From Apostichopus japonicus (taxonomy: Eukaryota; Echinodermata; Holothuroidea; Aspidochirotida; Stichopodidae): a stretch of DNA of 64,000 nucleotides. The position numbers and the translations under genes are program-made. Below, in pieces: positions 12,639 to 26,300 of this stretch. Position 1 is the first letter of the stretch. Every line of letters starts with the position of its first letter. The DNA lies in contig NC_092581.1 in assembly GCF_037975245.1 (NCBI RefSeq), forward strand, positions 12,179,303 to 12,243,302. The letters are read 5' to 3'. The notes under the pieces are model-generated. The model searched no databases. It saw only the letters and a program-made list of their open reading frames with translations, and was not told where the DNA came from.

Positions 12639-15600
12639 ACATCGATCCCGCCAAGTTTCATCTTTCGGTTTAACGAATACTTTACAAGTTTCCTTTTACT
12701 GTTAATTTGATCCGTGAATTTTATTTCAGCGATTTCGAAGAACAGTTAATGAACTGTGGTTTGAGTGTGAGTGTACTATGTGTAACGCTATACAAGTACA
12801 CCAACTGAGCATCGTAGTATATACGTTCGCGAGTATGTACGTTATATATATGAGGCAATCCAATGTGCTTACACGTGAGTTAATTTGCTGCGGAATTGGG
12901 AGTGCTAACTTCAAGTCGCCTGTTTTGCCTATCTGCAAGCACTACGTCAATCACCATATTGAAGCGTTCGAACAAACGGTACTTTTGGTGAGAAACTGGT
13001 GAATTTGAAAACCAGATTTCTACAAGAAGAAAATGTCGAATGGGGACAATTTTTACATGGTTAGAAAGAGAAAAATAATAATTACAAGGACAATGTATCA
13101 AAATCTTCCACCAGACAATTCCTTTAATATTTGATTGAAAATTGATTGCAGTTTTTCGTACCAATATATTTTCAACTTGTCGGTTTCTAACGCAGCTGTT
13201 AGAAGTTAATTTTGACAATGTCAATATGACATGTTTTGTTTAAACCATTTTAATATGAAAAGATAAAGAAAAAACAACAACAACTAAGAAGCAAACGGAA
13301 GCTTTGAAAAATCTTCATCAGTTGCCAGAGATGACCCTACCCTCTCCCACCCCATCCAACCCTTCCCCACCACCCCCACTCTTGAAAAATTGCTATACCT
13401 CTTAGACAATATCAATATTTCCACGTGACGTCATATTACGTACTTACGTACAAAACACAATATATCTATAAAATAAAACGGTATATTCATTGATAGGCTA
13501 ATCGAGTCTTTGAAACTTATTAGGTTTAATTTCCTCGTCATTTGTGTACAATTTTGTTCTACATTTATTTGAACAACCTACAGATTTGTTCCAATTTTGT
13601 ACTTGGGCTTCTAAATATTTGAATCAGAGTAAGTGACAATATTTCACCACTCTGAACTATATAGCATCACCTTAATAGTTCCCTTCGGGGCACCATATCT
13701 GCATGTCATGAATATTTAATAATCACACCTTGGCTTATTTGCATATGAATCATTCACACTGTCCGTCGTCGTTGTAACACAACTATCACGTGCGCAGATT
13801 ACATGTTAATGTGATTAAAAGCATTTCTATGACCTATCGGTTTCCGAAAATTTAATGAAAGTTTAATTTGCGAAATTCAACCCAGGTATGCGTTGAAGAA
13901 AGATCGCATATGGTAGGAATGGAACCAGTCTTGGCTGAATAAAATTGCAAATTGTAACCGTTGGTATATTTTAAGATTTCAAAGTAAACTCAATAAACTA
14001 TCTTTGTTACATTAGTCGTAATGCAAACAAGTCTGATTATCCCCTGGTGCGGTAGAAGTTATATTTTACTCTACTATTTTAATATTTTCTTCGATTCGAT
14101 TGAATTTTTCAATCTACCAATTGAAGAGGACATATCTTACTTGTGGGAAAAAACAACAGAATTCTTTCTTCATTTCATATTTACCGACGTATGCATGTTT
14201 ACTCGAACACGGTATTTATATGACTCCTTCCTCAGCCCTCCCACCCCCCCCCCGCTATATTATTAAAATTACATGTAATACTAAAACGAAAATCTCTAAG
14301 GCATTTTCGTGGATTACTTTCCCGCCTTTTTGATGGGCAGACGACAAGTAACTTGTTTTTTATTCATGATGGAAGGTCCTAGTATTACATGCATGTCCAT
14401 TTGCTATCAGAAGCAACCTCAACAAAAGTACCACCTTTTCAAGTTAAAATTCTAATTACCCTGCCTGCCTATGCTGTGTTATCTCACGACTCTTTTTTGC
14501 GGCCTCATGTTGAAAGACGAAGAAACAAGTAGCCTCCGAAACGTCACCTAGTCTCGGGCTGATAAATGTTCTTGCGTTATGAGGTGATGGTGTTAATACA
14601 GCAAAACACCATCGGTTGAGGCCCAATATCAATGTAAGAAAACAATATATTCTGATCTTTGCTAAGATTTTAATTTTAAGCTTTTTTAAAGTCAACAGAT
14701 ATCTTTGTGGATTTTGTAGACACACTTTTTAAGATTATTATTAGAAGACTCATATCGTTATCTACGGCTATGGTCGATTATAAGGGAATTATTTGCTATC
14801 ACTATTTTTTGGGGGGGGGGGTGTGGAATCCCCCCCCACTGTTCAACCCTCACAAAAAAATAAACGACATTGTAAGCGCAACCTTGTGTGTAGACCTTAC
14901 TATAGACTAATAATACATAACCTAGATATACTTCATATTACACCATATCACGTCTATGTTTTCCCTTGAGGACGACTACCAACCGTCCCCAACCACCCCT
15001 CCCCCACCCCCACGTGGGAATCGGCTTCAACGACCACCGAGTCACGTCCCCTCTATTATAATATCCTCGATACACTCGTCTGGTGATAATTTTAACATTG
15101 ATGTCATATGCAAGGCTCGCATTCGAAGTGTAGGGCAAAATGGTTACTCGATCCACCTCCCCCATTGCCTGGTCCCCGCATGAACTTTCGATTACAGTCA
15201 GTAGTGTGAACGTGTTAGCCAAAGGTATCAACATTGCATGCTCAGCCGCTCCGCTATGCAAGTGGAGTGAACTCAGAAGCGATGTTTAGAAAATGCCACA
15301 TTGTTTTGTTTTCTATTATTTGTATTCCTCTTATACTCCTAATCTTCCTCAGTCCATTGGGCACGTTCCTATCCCCGTCGATATGACTGGCAATAACTTC
15401 CAGCCCCCCCCCCTCCCATGTGCCTCTCCCCCTCCTCTCTGCCGGCTCCTCTTTTCCATTTCCACCCTCCTATACCTTTCTACGTACCCCTCGAAACCAT
15501 TCTAATGAAATCAGTAGCGCAACAACGTATACTATAATTTGAGGCTGTGGGGGGGGGGGGGGTTAGCCCCAGAATGAAACCATGGGGGCTCAACCACTTC

Positions 15601-16387
15601 CTCTCCCACTGGCAGACAGAATATTGCCCAAGAAGATCCTTTAGTGCAACAGTCTTGGAATATAACATGTATGTGCGTTACAGCCTAAACGTTCGAAAAT
15701 TATTCAACATTTATTTCAAACGTTGCACGCATCCTCAATTTAACCAAACTTTCACAACGGGGAGGGCTCACCTCACCCCTTATACCAATTCCCTTGAAAA
15801 ATTAACATCTTACCCTCCCCCTCCTCCCCTTCCCCCACAACTCCCTCTGTACAAAAATTGTTGGTTGTACCCAGAAACAAAAATCTGTTCAGATGAAAGG
15901 GATGGACGATTGTTGAAATATCAGCAAAGAAAGAACAAAATGAAGCAGAATAAACACAAAAATCATGAAAATAAGAATAATTCCTTTCTATAATTAATGA
16001 TAAAGAAAGGTTAAAATATGACAATCGACTCCATATCGCCGGCAGGTACATGCTCCTACAAATTAGGTATTAGCATATGTCTTTGCGTATAGCTGATCTT
16101 TTTATATGATGTAGTTTACAAGAAAGTTTAATAAATTTCTCAGTAAATTGATTACCGAGATCACCCTGCTGATTACAATAATTAAAGTATACCTAGTCTC
16201 TCTAATTAACGGAGTTTATTTGATAATTATTCCATTCAAAAGAAAAGGAATCCAAAGGGATATAAACATAAAGAAAGAACATGGTAGATAAATATTTTAA
16301 CGTTATACCGGGACATCTTCCTTTTGTTAGATCTTGTTAGCCTTGAGTTTATATAACATTTGAACATTGCTTTCCGTTTAAATTTAG

Positions 16388-16412
16388 ACACACGCACACA
16401 CACACACACACA
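16388..16412. repeat. (CA)n microsatellite
   Basis: Short CA run with one CG interruption. Confidence 0.85.
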
Positions 16413-16902
16413 GCGAGTGAAAACTGGTATAAAACGAGTGAGATATACGGATAAAAGAAAACAAACAAAAGGATAGAACAAAGGGCCAATAGTAAGAATT
16501 GTCTTGTTCTCAATGGTAAAATAAATATCTTTACAAGGATACAATTATATACACCTATCAAACTTGATACAAATCATTTAGAATCAACACGTGTCCTTCT
16601 TATCCTCATTTTTCTGTCGTTAATTTATCATTTATTCTTAGATTTTGTTTTAATAAACTTTTTTCCCTTTTCTTTTTTAAGTCTTTCCTTCGCTTATAGC
16701 TCGAGCAAAGACCCTTGAGACGGAACTGCGTGCACGTGTATCTGTTGCGACGCACCCAGGGTCTTTACTGATTACAAACGCCTATATCCCTTTGTGATCT
16801 GGTTTTAAATCCGTCATTAGGAGAGAACAAATTGATATTTGGCCTTTGAGTTTAATAAGACAGACAATTAGGAAAGCAAAATTTGAGAGAGAAATTAAGA
16901 GA

Positions 16903-17029
<127 letters not shown>

Positions 17030-17829
17030 TTTAAATTTTAAAGCAAAATCCTTGAAAATTTTAGGATTGCCAGAGAAAAGAGCAGCACTAATTATGAAAT
17101 ATATATCGGTCCGGATGGGCGGGTGATAATGACAACCGAATCAGTTGATAACCATAAAATGTATAGCTAATTAATCACAAATTTCTCTCTGTTTTCTATT
17201 TTGTTTTTTAGTTGTTCATGTTGCTGATACAAGAGGCACAAGTAATATACAAGTTTCCTATAATTAGGAGCAATTTTATAACAGACTTTTTATCTCAAAC
17301 AAATTGTCTGGATATTTTGTAAATCCACTAAAGTTTGGATATTATAAAAATCTTCGCCTAGTGATTACAATGTTAGATCCCGCTGTGACAAAAAAATGGG
17401 TGAGACTTAAATGCTTTACCAGAAACAATAACTAACAGAGGAAAAAGAAGAAAATTGTACCGTACGCCGGTCAATTATATATTTGTAGGGCAAAGGAACA
17501 ATTTCAGTCACACAATTCAAAATTTAAAAAGTTTAGAAATTGATATACAAAATATAATAACAACAAAAAGTATACAATTATACCACATGCGGAGCATAAT
17601 TTATTTTATTTTCTAAACAGTTGAAACGAAGCATCTTTTAATATACCGAAAAGAGCTGAATTGTGTAGAGATGATTGTCGATTTTCATATTTCTGATTAC
17701 TTTAATTTCTTCGTTTGTTTCTTATATATATATTTATATTTATTTAGAGTCGGTTGGTTGGCGTCTATCTTGGCGCAGAGTGCTCTATGTCCGGTGGACA
17801 GAGCGGAATATATGTTGAGAATAGTGGAA

Positions 17830-17832
<3 letters not shown>

Positions 17833-17889
<57 letters not shown>
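17833..17889. repeat. (TA)n microsatellite
   Basis: About 28 uninterrupted TA units. Confidence 0.95.
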
Positions 17890-17891
<2 letters not shown>

Positions 17892-19979
17892 CAATGTCAT
17901 ATAATTATCAAACTATTGTGACCTAATTTACTTTTCGTTGATTGGTCATTTGATCACTTTGTCTTTAAGTTTAATCATATCAAGGAGGTACAGTACAATA
18001 GAATATTGTTTTTTACTTTCTCCTGGCTTTGTTTGTGACCTTTACCCCTCATTCTACAAGTTTCTTCGTTCTTCAATCCCTTACTGTGTACACAGTGTCC
18101 CCACCAGACAACGTGATGACCTTGGTAACGTGACCAGGAGGCGTGACAGAATAGTCCTTCCATCGATTTGGGGGAAGCTTTCCCACAGTCTGTGGAACGC
18201 CATAGACGCCACTATATACATAAACGTTTTAAGCGATGTCACACAAAACCCATGTGCCTCCTTTTCATAGCCCGTTGAGAGAAAGTCCTTCCTTTTGTTA
18301 AGTGCTTATTGAGTTTGCTTAAGTATCTGTGGTTCATACTTCACAGCACAAAAACAATCTTATATCAAGAAATCGGAACAGAAAGGATCATTATAGCGAG
18401 TGCTATTTCTCATGAGGGAAAAGCAAAACAAAAATGACATGTATTTTAAAAGGAAAGTAAGCGGAAAAAATGCTTCTTTTTTTGTTAATGAGGAACAGTG
18501 CTACATTAGGATTTACACAATGCCAACTTTTATCTCCCTCTCCCTCTTTTCGCAATAACATCAAAGCCCGATCGTTCGAGCTCCTTAAAGTCCTCTTTTT
18601 TTGGGTATTGCTGTAACTTAAGTTTCTTACAACGCCTCCAACTTCACACTCCAAGTCTCATGAATTAAAGTGTAGCAAAGAATCACAAAAGGGAAGTTTG
18701 ACTGTTTGTATATTTTTTTCCAATATCAGACACCAACATAGGTCTATAGTGAAGTTCCGTTGTGCTGATGTATAGACGTCAGCCATCCTCCTTGCCCTTA
18801 CCCCCACGCTCACCCCACCCCCACCCCACCCCACGCCAAATGATTTGAACGTATGATACTGTTTTACGTCCCTCGTGTGTCATTTAATCATTAAATGCAG
18901 CTTCAGAAAGGTTCAGAGAAACGTAACAAGCCTCAGTAACTTTCGAAAATTTTTGGGGTGAAAAGGGATGATGTTACAGGAGAGGGAAGGAACAGTGTGT
19001 ATGTTAAGATCCCTGGCAATGTCCTCTAAATTGATTTTGATTGAAAGTTTTAAACTTGTCCGTTTCTTCCTGTTTGCTATGCTATATATCCGCACGGAGC
19101 TATCCAGTCGGAACGCCGCCCTCTCCCCTCCCTCACCTTCCCCCTACGCATCTTCACGCAAATCACCACCACATATACAAAGGGATCCGAGATTGTATAT
19201 TTTCTTATATATTCTTTAGATCAACGTTTATTTGATGTTATTTAACACTTAGTAAGTGTGGCTTCATGTTAATACCTGACCAAACGATTACGTCAGACAA
19301 TAGGATCCTAATGAAAGATATAACCCCCCCACCCCCACCTAATAGCATGTTACAACAAAACACAGTATAGTTGACAATATGAAAAGTTGGGTGGAGGGAA
19401 GGGCTGGAGCAGAGACTGATAGATTTTTCTTTGCTATTTAATATAATTAAATAAAGAAATAAAGAAGAAAGAAAGAAAGAAAGTACCGAGTCTCTCTATC
19501 GTGGGAATTTCACACCCCTCGAATTTAACCAAGATAGACATATGGAGTTTGTTTGATGACAAAGCCATTCCCATCCTCAAGTTTTTACATTCTCACTTTT
19601 TATTCTTTCCTTTCCCTTTTCTTTAAACGGCAAAATCAACCTTGATTTTTCATTTTCTTCCTCAAACTTTTTAGCTCAACTTTTTTTTCATATTCTCTGT
19701 TTTCATTCATATATTCTGAAACCTGTAACAATAGGCTATTATTCAACAAAGGAGTACTTAACCGCTTGAATAACCTAACACCATGCAGGCGTTTACAGAT
19801 TTGAAATCATGTCGTTTCGGTAGCGAGTTGGCCCGTTGTCAGCCCACTGTCGCACCCTTCCTGTATAAACATTACTCCTCGACAAACCATCAACTAACTC
19901 ATCAACATTTCAAACAGTACTGTAGTAGTGATATCAAATAGGGCTAAGAAACCTTTTCTCCCTGCGTCGTTTCTGCTTT

Positions 19980-20445
19980 CTTTATCAAAGTAAACTATTC
20001 ATGTATTTGCAAGCTACATCGACGACAATGATCGCGGGCGGTTTGTGTATGGTAGGATAGCACACGTGCGTATCAACATGTCAGCCCGTGTTTAGCCATT
20101 GTTCGGCTAATTTCCCACGAGTGGCCGTCTATTGTAAGGTGTGATACAATTCGGTCGTGTATAGGTATATAGCCTTTTTTAATCTTTAGACCAATTTAGA
20201 GGTGGTAATTTGGGTTTTTTTGTTGTTGTAGAGAGATAGATATACATCGGTACTTTTGAAAGTATTTAAACTGCATTCAACGAGCGATTTAAGACACTCT
20301 TTGAACAAGACAGAGAAGAGCAACTTTCCTAAAAGATTTAAAGAAGAAAGAAAGAAATAGAAGATATCAACAAGTGAACTTTTTTGCCAAGTGAATAATA
20401 TTACAGTCAAGTTCGGGAATTCGACAGGTTGAATAAGCTACAATA
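19980..20445 (+). promoter_or_regulatory. candidate NR2E1 promoter / 5' UTR region
   Basis: This block is noticeably less AT-rich than its surroundings and lies directly 5' of the best candidate first exon. It holds ATCAAAG (TCF/LEF-type) near 19984, CACGTG inside GCACACGTGCG near 20060, and ATTGT (SOX-type) words. There is no obvious TATA box at a fixed distance. The call depends on the first-exon assignment being right, so it is an inference. Confidence 0.25.
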
Positions 20446-20455
20446 ATGACTAAGT
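20446..20455 (+). CDS. NR2E1: candidate coding first exon of NR2E1 (10 nt)
   Basis: ATG ACT AAG T is followed at once by GTAAGT, a consensus splice donor. It leaves one base, which is what exon 2 needs: exon 2 starts GT GAC AGA, so the join codes M-T-K-C-D-R before L-L-D-I-P-C. Vertebrate TLX likewise has a very short N-terminal arm before the first zinc finger. With this start the protein is 383 residues, against 385 in human. The match is to a very short motif, so another upstream ATG remains possible. Confidence 0.35.
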
Positions 20456-21038
20456 GTAAGTACTTTATTGAATATCTATTTAGTTTTAATATGCCACAAT
20501 TAATAAAATTATGATGTGCACCAGGACGATTTTATTTCCTAATAAGGTTATGTATTTAACTATTAAAAAAAAAAGTCAACAAAGTAGGTTAACAGTTTAT
20601 TTTTTATAGAGTTTAAAAATCAATATTGAAAATGTGCTAAAACTGATAGACGACAACATGTAGATATTATCATTTACTTACTGATGTGTGCGACATCTTA
20701 GCTTCACAAGTTTGACCACTCTCACAACATTTGACCTATCTCCACTGCAGGTGAAGAATGTAGTGAAAAATTTGCCGGCTATTTTGTTTAACATTTTTGA
20801 AACATTTATAGCGATGTATAATTGCTTTCATTGGAGAGTGAATGCTGGCTGTCATCTTTACGTTCAGCTTAACTTTATTCACTTTATGCTGTTATGATAC
20901 TTTAATGTTTTTATATATTCTTATGCCTTATGAAGATAAACTTATTTTTTGGTTACGACACGAGTAATGTGTGTAAAGTTTTGTACCGGGAAAGCTTCTG
21001 CTTAGGTCACGGCATAGTAATAAGACGTTTCATTAACG

Positions 21039-21064
21039 CTACACTGCGCATGTGCGTAGTGTAG
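21039..21064. other. short hairpin / NRF1-like palindrome
   Basis: CTACACTGCGCA is followed by TG and then TGCGTAGTGTAG, a 12-bp arm with one mismatch, immediately before TTCCGGGTCAGGTCAGG. The GCGCATGTGCG core resembles an NRF1 site. It lies inside the putative first intron of NR2E1. Confidence 0.4.
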
Positions 21065-23310
21065 TTCCGGGTCAGGTCAGGTGATGCAAACACGAACATT
21101 ATGACAGTATTTATATACCGTGTCGTATATTTACAAAAAAAATGTTCTCTTTACTCTGTTTGTTTAAACATACGAATTTCTTGACTTCATATCATCCATG
21201 ATATGTCACGTGTCTTTTACAAGTAGGCCTATTTACATATTTACAATATGGTATGAATATAATCTGAGATTTGATCAAACTTCGTGTCATTGAAGACATA
21301 TTAGGGGAGGAGGAGGGGAGGGGTGGGGGTTATTTTGTATTTTCTGACTTTTAGTCTTCGCATGTACAGTTAATATCATTAAGTGACTTAATCAACAACC
21401 TATATAAATTTGAACACAGCAACACGTACGGTGCTACATATTGATTATGACTGAGGACATATTTACTTCTGTTTTAATCTTGCTAAAAAATAAATATTTT
21501 AATGGTTTCTTTGTTCAGTAAACTTCCTTATTAAGACCTGCACAAATAATCAGAATAGCAATAAAACGTTCCCTTGTTAACTATGCACATGATGACCATG
21601 TTAGTAATTTTCTATCGTATAGAAGAGTATATGTAAAAATGATTTCAATGTCTCAGGAACATGCATTTAATTGGCTTAGCAATGTCCAAGATATATTATA
21701 TATATATTTTTTATAGTGTTTTTATGCAATTCATTTGTCATGTTGATGCAAGTAAGTTTGCCAATGATTCATTCTATAAAAGTCAAAGGTTAAATAACTT
21801 CCTTTATACAAGCGAACATCTCCCTCATCCAGGTCAAATGTTCAAGGCCCTACACATTGACCATATCTTTTATATTATAGCAATGCTCTTTAATCTTTTA
21901 CCCCAAAATATTAATAAGTCATGAAAGAAAGCCAAAAAAAAAGAAAAAAAAAAGAGGGAGAACTTTGTTTGTGGATCTCCCTCATTTGGCCAAAAATATT
22001 ATTTATTCTTTTCTTTTATTCAGACAGTTGTATTGTTACATTTGTATAACAACCCCTTGAGAAAACTTAACCGTTACTCCACGCAGAAAGGGAATTATTT
22101 CCCCTTTTTATCTTCGTGTTACTATTATCATTTTGTTAGTTTCGATAAATCCTTTGTGAATGGTTATCGAATAGCTCTGATTTATTGTGTACAGTAGACC
22201 TGTCGTATGTCGACCCTTACCAGTGACACCATGCTAATGTAAGTTTCATATCTACAGCTTTAAATCTGGACAATAGCCAACTCGTTTACACAAGTTTGGA
22301 TAAATTAATTTCACAATTGACGCTATTACGGGATAAGTGACGTCATCTAGCAGACAATACCCGTTCTCTTATTCTATTGGTGGAGAGTTGACTTTAGTGT
22401 TCTCATTTCGTTTTACTTGGATATTGTTAGTTGTGTTTCAAAAACAAATCCATGGGTTTTGGTGTCTTCTTGGGCGACTGCCAGGGTTTTGTGTAACTTT
22501 GGAAAATCACTTTAAAGACACAATATATACACAAAGAAAATCAACATATTTTAGAATATATTTTAATGATAACAAATATCACCAAAAAAAAGAGCGAAAT
22601 TTCTGGGCTGACATGATAAACAGTTTTACTCAAGTTTCAATAATTTATCTAGGGCCCTTTATTCGTCAGAATTTGGGTTTCTTCGTTTGTTTGATCTTTG
22701 TTCTTCTTATTATGTCTATTTATTTGTGCATATAGAACACATTTCTCACAGTCTTGCAACAAAACGTGTAACTCTAAAGAATATACTTACATATATCTTT
22801 TACATATCTTTTGGCAAACTTTAGCTATCTCTAAGTTGCGTGTCAGATGACAGCGCATCCTTTGAGACAGATATCTTCGTGACAAGGCTTACGAATTACT
22901 CTTACCATAATGATGCGTTGCGCGCATTAACCCATGACTATTTAGCGCACTTTGTATGTCTCTTAGCAACGGGCAGAGTGGTAACATTGTTAAATCAAAT
23001 ATTTCAAGAAAAGAAATCAGTACCACTCGAGTACATGTATAGTCGATTAATGAATTAGCTTGATGATACTGAATGGCCATCATAATTGTTTGGATGAAAT
23101 GGGAGGAGGGTGGGGGGTGTTCTGGTTGGAATGGAGGGGCAAGGACATGCAGTATACGCATATGATTAAACGTGTCACTTGTGGAGTTGGGGAGGGGGTT
23201 TAACCGAAGAATGTGTGGTGAAACGTCCCGTCCCATCGGATGACTCACAGGTTTAAAGTACCAATACGATTCCTTTATTATTTACATTTGTTTCTTTTCT
23301 TCTCTCTCAG

Positions 23311-26300
23311 GTGACAGACTTTTAGATATTCCTTGTCGAGTGTGTGGTGATCGTAGCTCCGGTAAACACTACGGGGTTTACGCCTGTGACGGCTGCAGTG
23401 GGTTCTTCAAGCGGAGTATCCATCGCAACAGGATGTACACATGCAAACAAGAGGGTAAAGGCATGTGTCCAATTGATAAGACTCATCGAAACCAGTGCCG
23501 GGCATGCAGGCTAAAGAAGTGCTTTGAAGCAGAGATGAATAAAGATGGTAAGAGCTTGCTCACTCTTTGAACTCATTGGCTCTTATAAAAATGTCTTTCC
23601 GTTTTCGTCTTTTTAAATTGCGAGTTGAATCTGTGGATTAAATTCAACATGCTTTGCAGCAGGTTAAAAAGTAAATTGTTTAAAAAATTATATACAACAA
23701 AAAATTAATAATAAAAAAGAATGACATAAAAACAAATAAATAAACGGATTAAAATCTTGCTAAGCAGGCTTGAAGAGGGAATTTGAGGGCACAGTGGTCA
23801 GTGGAGATAGAAAAGGTATGGGCTTTAAGAAATGAATAACAGGAAGCGTCATCAGATTATCATGTTAAAAAGTAAGGAGGGGACAATGGGTGGGGTGAGG
23901 GTGGGGTGAGGTTGGGGGTGGGGTAGAAGTTGGGTAGATGTTTGCTCATCTCTTCAAAATGAAGAAAGGTAAACAGCCTCTAACGCACGTCAATCTTTTC
24001 TATTCATATGATGAAACCTAAATATGAAAAAAATTCAACGTAAATAATAACATTGTTGAACTTAATTGTTCTTATCACTACAATGACCAGCAAAGAACCT
24101 GAAATCGTACCATGTAATAAGAACAATAAAAACAACACGAAACAGAGAGAGCGGGAGAGAGCGGACGTTATCTTCTATAAGGATAGGATGACCTGCCTAT
24201 GTACATATAGGCTACTACTTTTATATAGTCTTCAACACGTGAACGTTCCGTGAAAACGACCGCGCTCTGCCGTGTAGATAATTTGTCAGCCGTGTGTTGA
24301 TTCGACCTCTAAAAAGTTACCACGATTCTGATTAAACAACAATTAATATCCCATCTAATTCTACCCCGTCTAATTCGTCCAAGCCGATCATTTTCAATTT
24401 TGTCCATTTCTGTCTCTATCATCTTTTACGAATTTAAACGCTTGTTTTGTTGTTGGAAGAGCCTGAAAGAGAGAAATAATAGTAATACCAGAAATGGTAT
24501 AAAGATGAGCAAAGAATAAAGAAGAAGAAGCTTGTTAAAACAAGCCGAAAGTTAGTTACTGTTGCAAAAGAAGAAAAAAAAGAAGAAAAAAAGAAAGAAG
24601 GCTTCAGTTGTAATCGGGTATCGATCGGTACACAGTGCCTGGCGGGAAAGCAATTAATGGCGGGATTGATTTTTCAATCTTAAAGACATGCTTTACCGCT
24701 TTACTGACACCAGATGCCTGAGTAAATCATGATTATCAAAAAACACATTGCCAAAAGACAGATTTATTTATATTTCTCCTTGGTTGATTTTTTGAAAAAT
24801 AAAGACAAGACAGAAAAAAATCCAAAGAGATTTTTTTCCCCTTTCCTGTTTTTTTATACTTCTTCGGTTTTTTTTTCGTGGCACCAACCAGATAAAAACG
24901 ATGGAAAATACATTTATAAGTTTCTGGCTTGGTTTTGCTTTTATCGCTGCCTTGGTCAATGTCGTGTGGGCTCTGTTTTTACAGCCGAAGCTGGCGTTCA
25001 AACTGCCGTGCTGATGTAGTTAGATAACCTCGCTAGGTAAATGCTCCGACTTTTTTCTCCCTAAATCAATAGCTAATCACGTGACCTAATAATCCGTTCA
25101 ACTTCAGCTATTTCTGGTTGGATGTTTAATGAATGAAGTGCAATGCAGAAATGTGTGTCCAAGAACATGGATAAATAAGGCGATTTATTCAACCGTATAG
25201 AGATACATCGACTGTCAGTGAAAAGCTGTTTTGTCAGTCGGATATTCTTTTTTATGTCTCCACAATCTTGTTCTGATCTCAAAAATTAGCCTATAATTTT
25301 ACCACACAAGAAAAAGTTACTCTATTTTTAAGAGACAGTTTCAGCAATTTAGATATACTTGTCTTTCTACCGCATTTATTAAGTAATGTCTTTCATATTA
25401 CCATTTTTCAATAAAACTTTTAACAAGATTGCTTCACTCTCCATCTATATGACCCGACGGAGGGTTTGTGTGGGTCGGGGGGGGGGGGGGGTTATGGGGA
25501 AGGTAGAGCTTTAAGTTCGGAAAATCATCAGGATTGAAAGCAATACACGACGATAGAAATTAGACACTAACCTTGCAGTAAATGAAACTGTCAGCCTAGA
25601 CCAATTTCTCATATCAAAAATAAAAATAAAATTGAAGAATCATATACCATCTTGAGAGGGTGCACGCCTTTGAATTTTAATAATAAAAAAAATTCGATTA
25701 AATACTGAAAAACAAAAATTCAGGAGGAAAAAGTGACAGAATGTCCTTTTTCAACGCTTACAATAGACGATGCACCTCTTTTAATAAAGAAATGGACCCC
25801 CACATGTCGGAAAATCGACGCAATGGTTCTGTGATTTTACAACTTATATCAGACCACAAAAGTGGAAACGTGTCGGAGAATGGAAATATTTATCGTGCAT
25901 GTGTTCCCCGTGGGATTATGCTATTTCCCCTTCGGATGCTTCCACCTGCACAAACGTGCTTAATTTCTTGCCGTTTTAACTGCAGTATGACAAACTTGCG
26001 AAAAAGGGTAAAAAAATAAGTTTGGCGTTTTGGCGGTTATTATAAATTGGAAAGGAAATGTTTTTGAATTTAGGGAGGTGTTGATGTTTTTATTATTAGT
26101 TCAGAAAGACTTATTGTGTGATAGGAAAATATGGATATAACATTATGTCATCATCATTAGTCTAGCTACCAAGATAAAAGGAAAACTCACAGAAAGTTTC
26201 ATTTTGTATGAACTTTTTTTGCAAACGCACTTATGTGCAAGATATTATATTTAGAGCTAACATCTTCAATTTAATGTTTTTGTTGTTGCGTCGTTGGTAT

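Noticed and set aside
15547-15993. 148-codon ORF rich in proline and asparagine
   Set aside because: It runs through G and C homopolymers and A-rich spacer; composition explains the lack of stops.
16695-16775. hairpin with AAAGACCCT/AGGGTCTTT stem as a candidate ncRNA
   Set aside because: Only a 9-bp stem with a large unpaired loop; it resembles no known structured RNA.
17938-18270. 110-codon plus ORF
   Set aside because: No family resemblance, ends in ordinary intergenic sequence and no splice-supported neighbours.
22337-22735. 132-codon plus-strand ORF upstream of NR2E1 exon 2
   Set aside because: AT-rich, hydrophobic low-complexity translation without recognisable family, splice logic or conserved motif. 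It lies in the NR2E1 intron and is likely chance.
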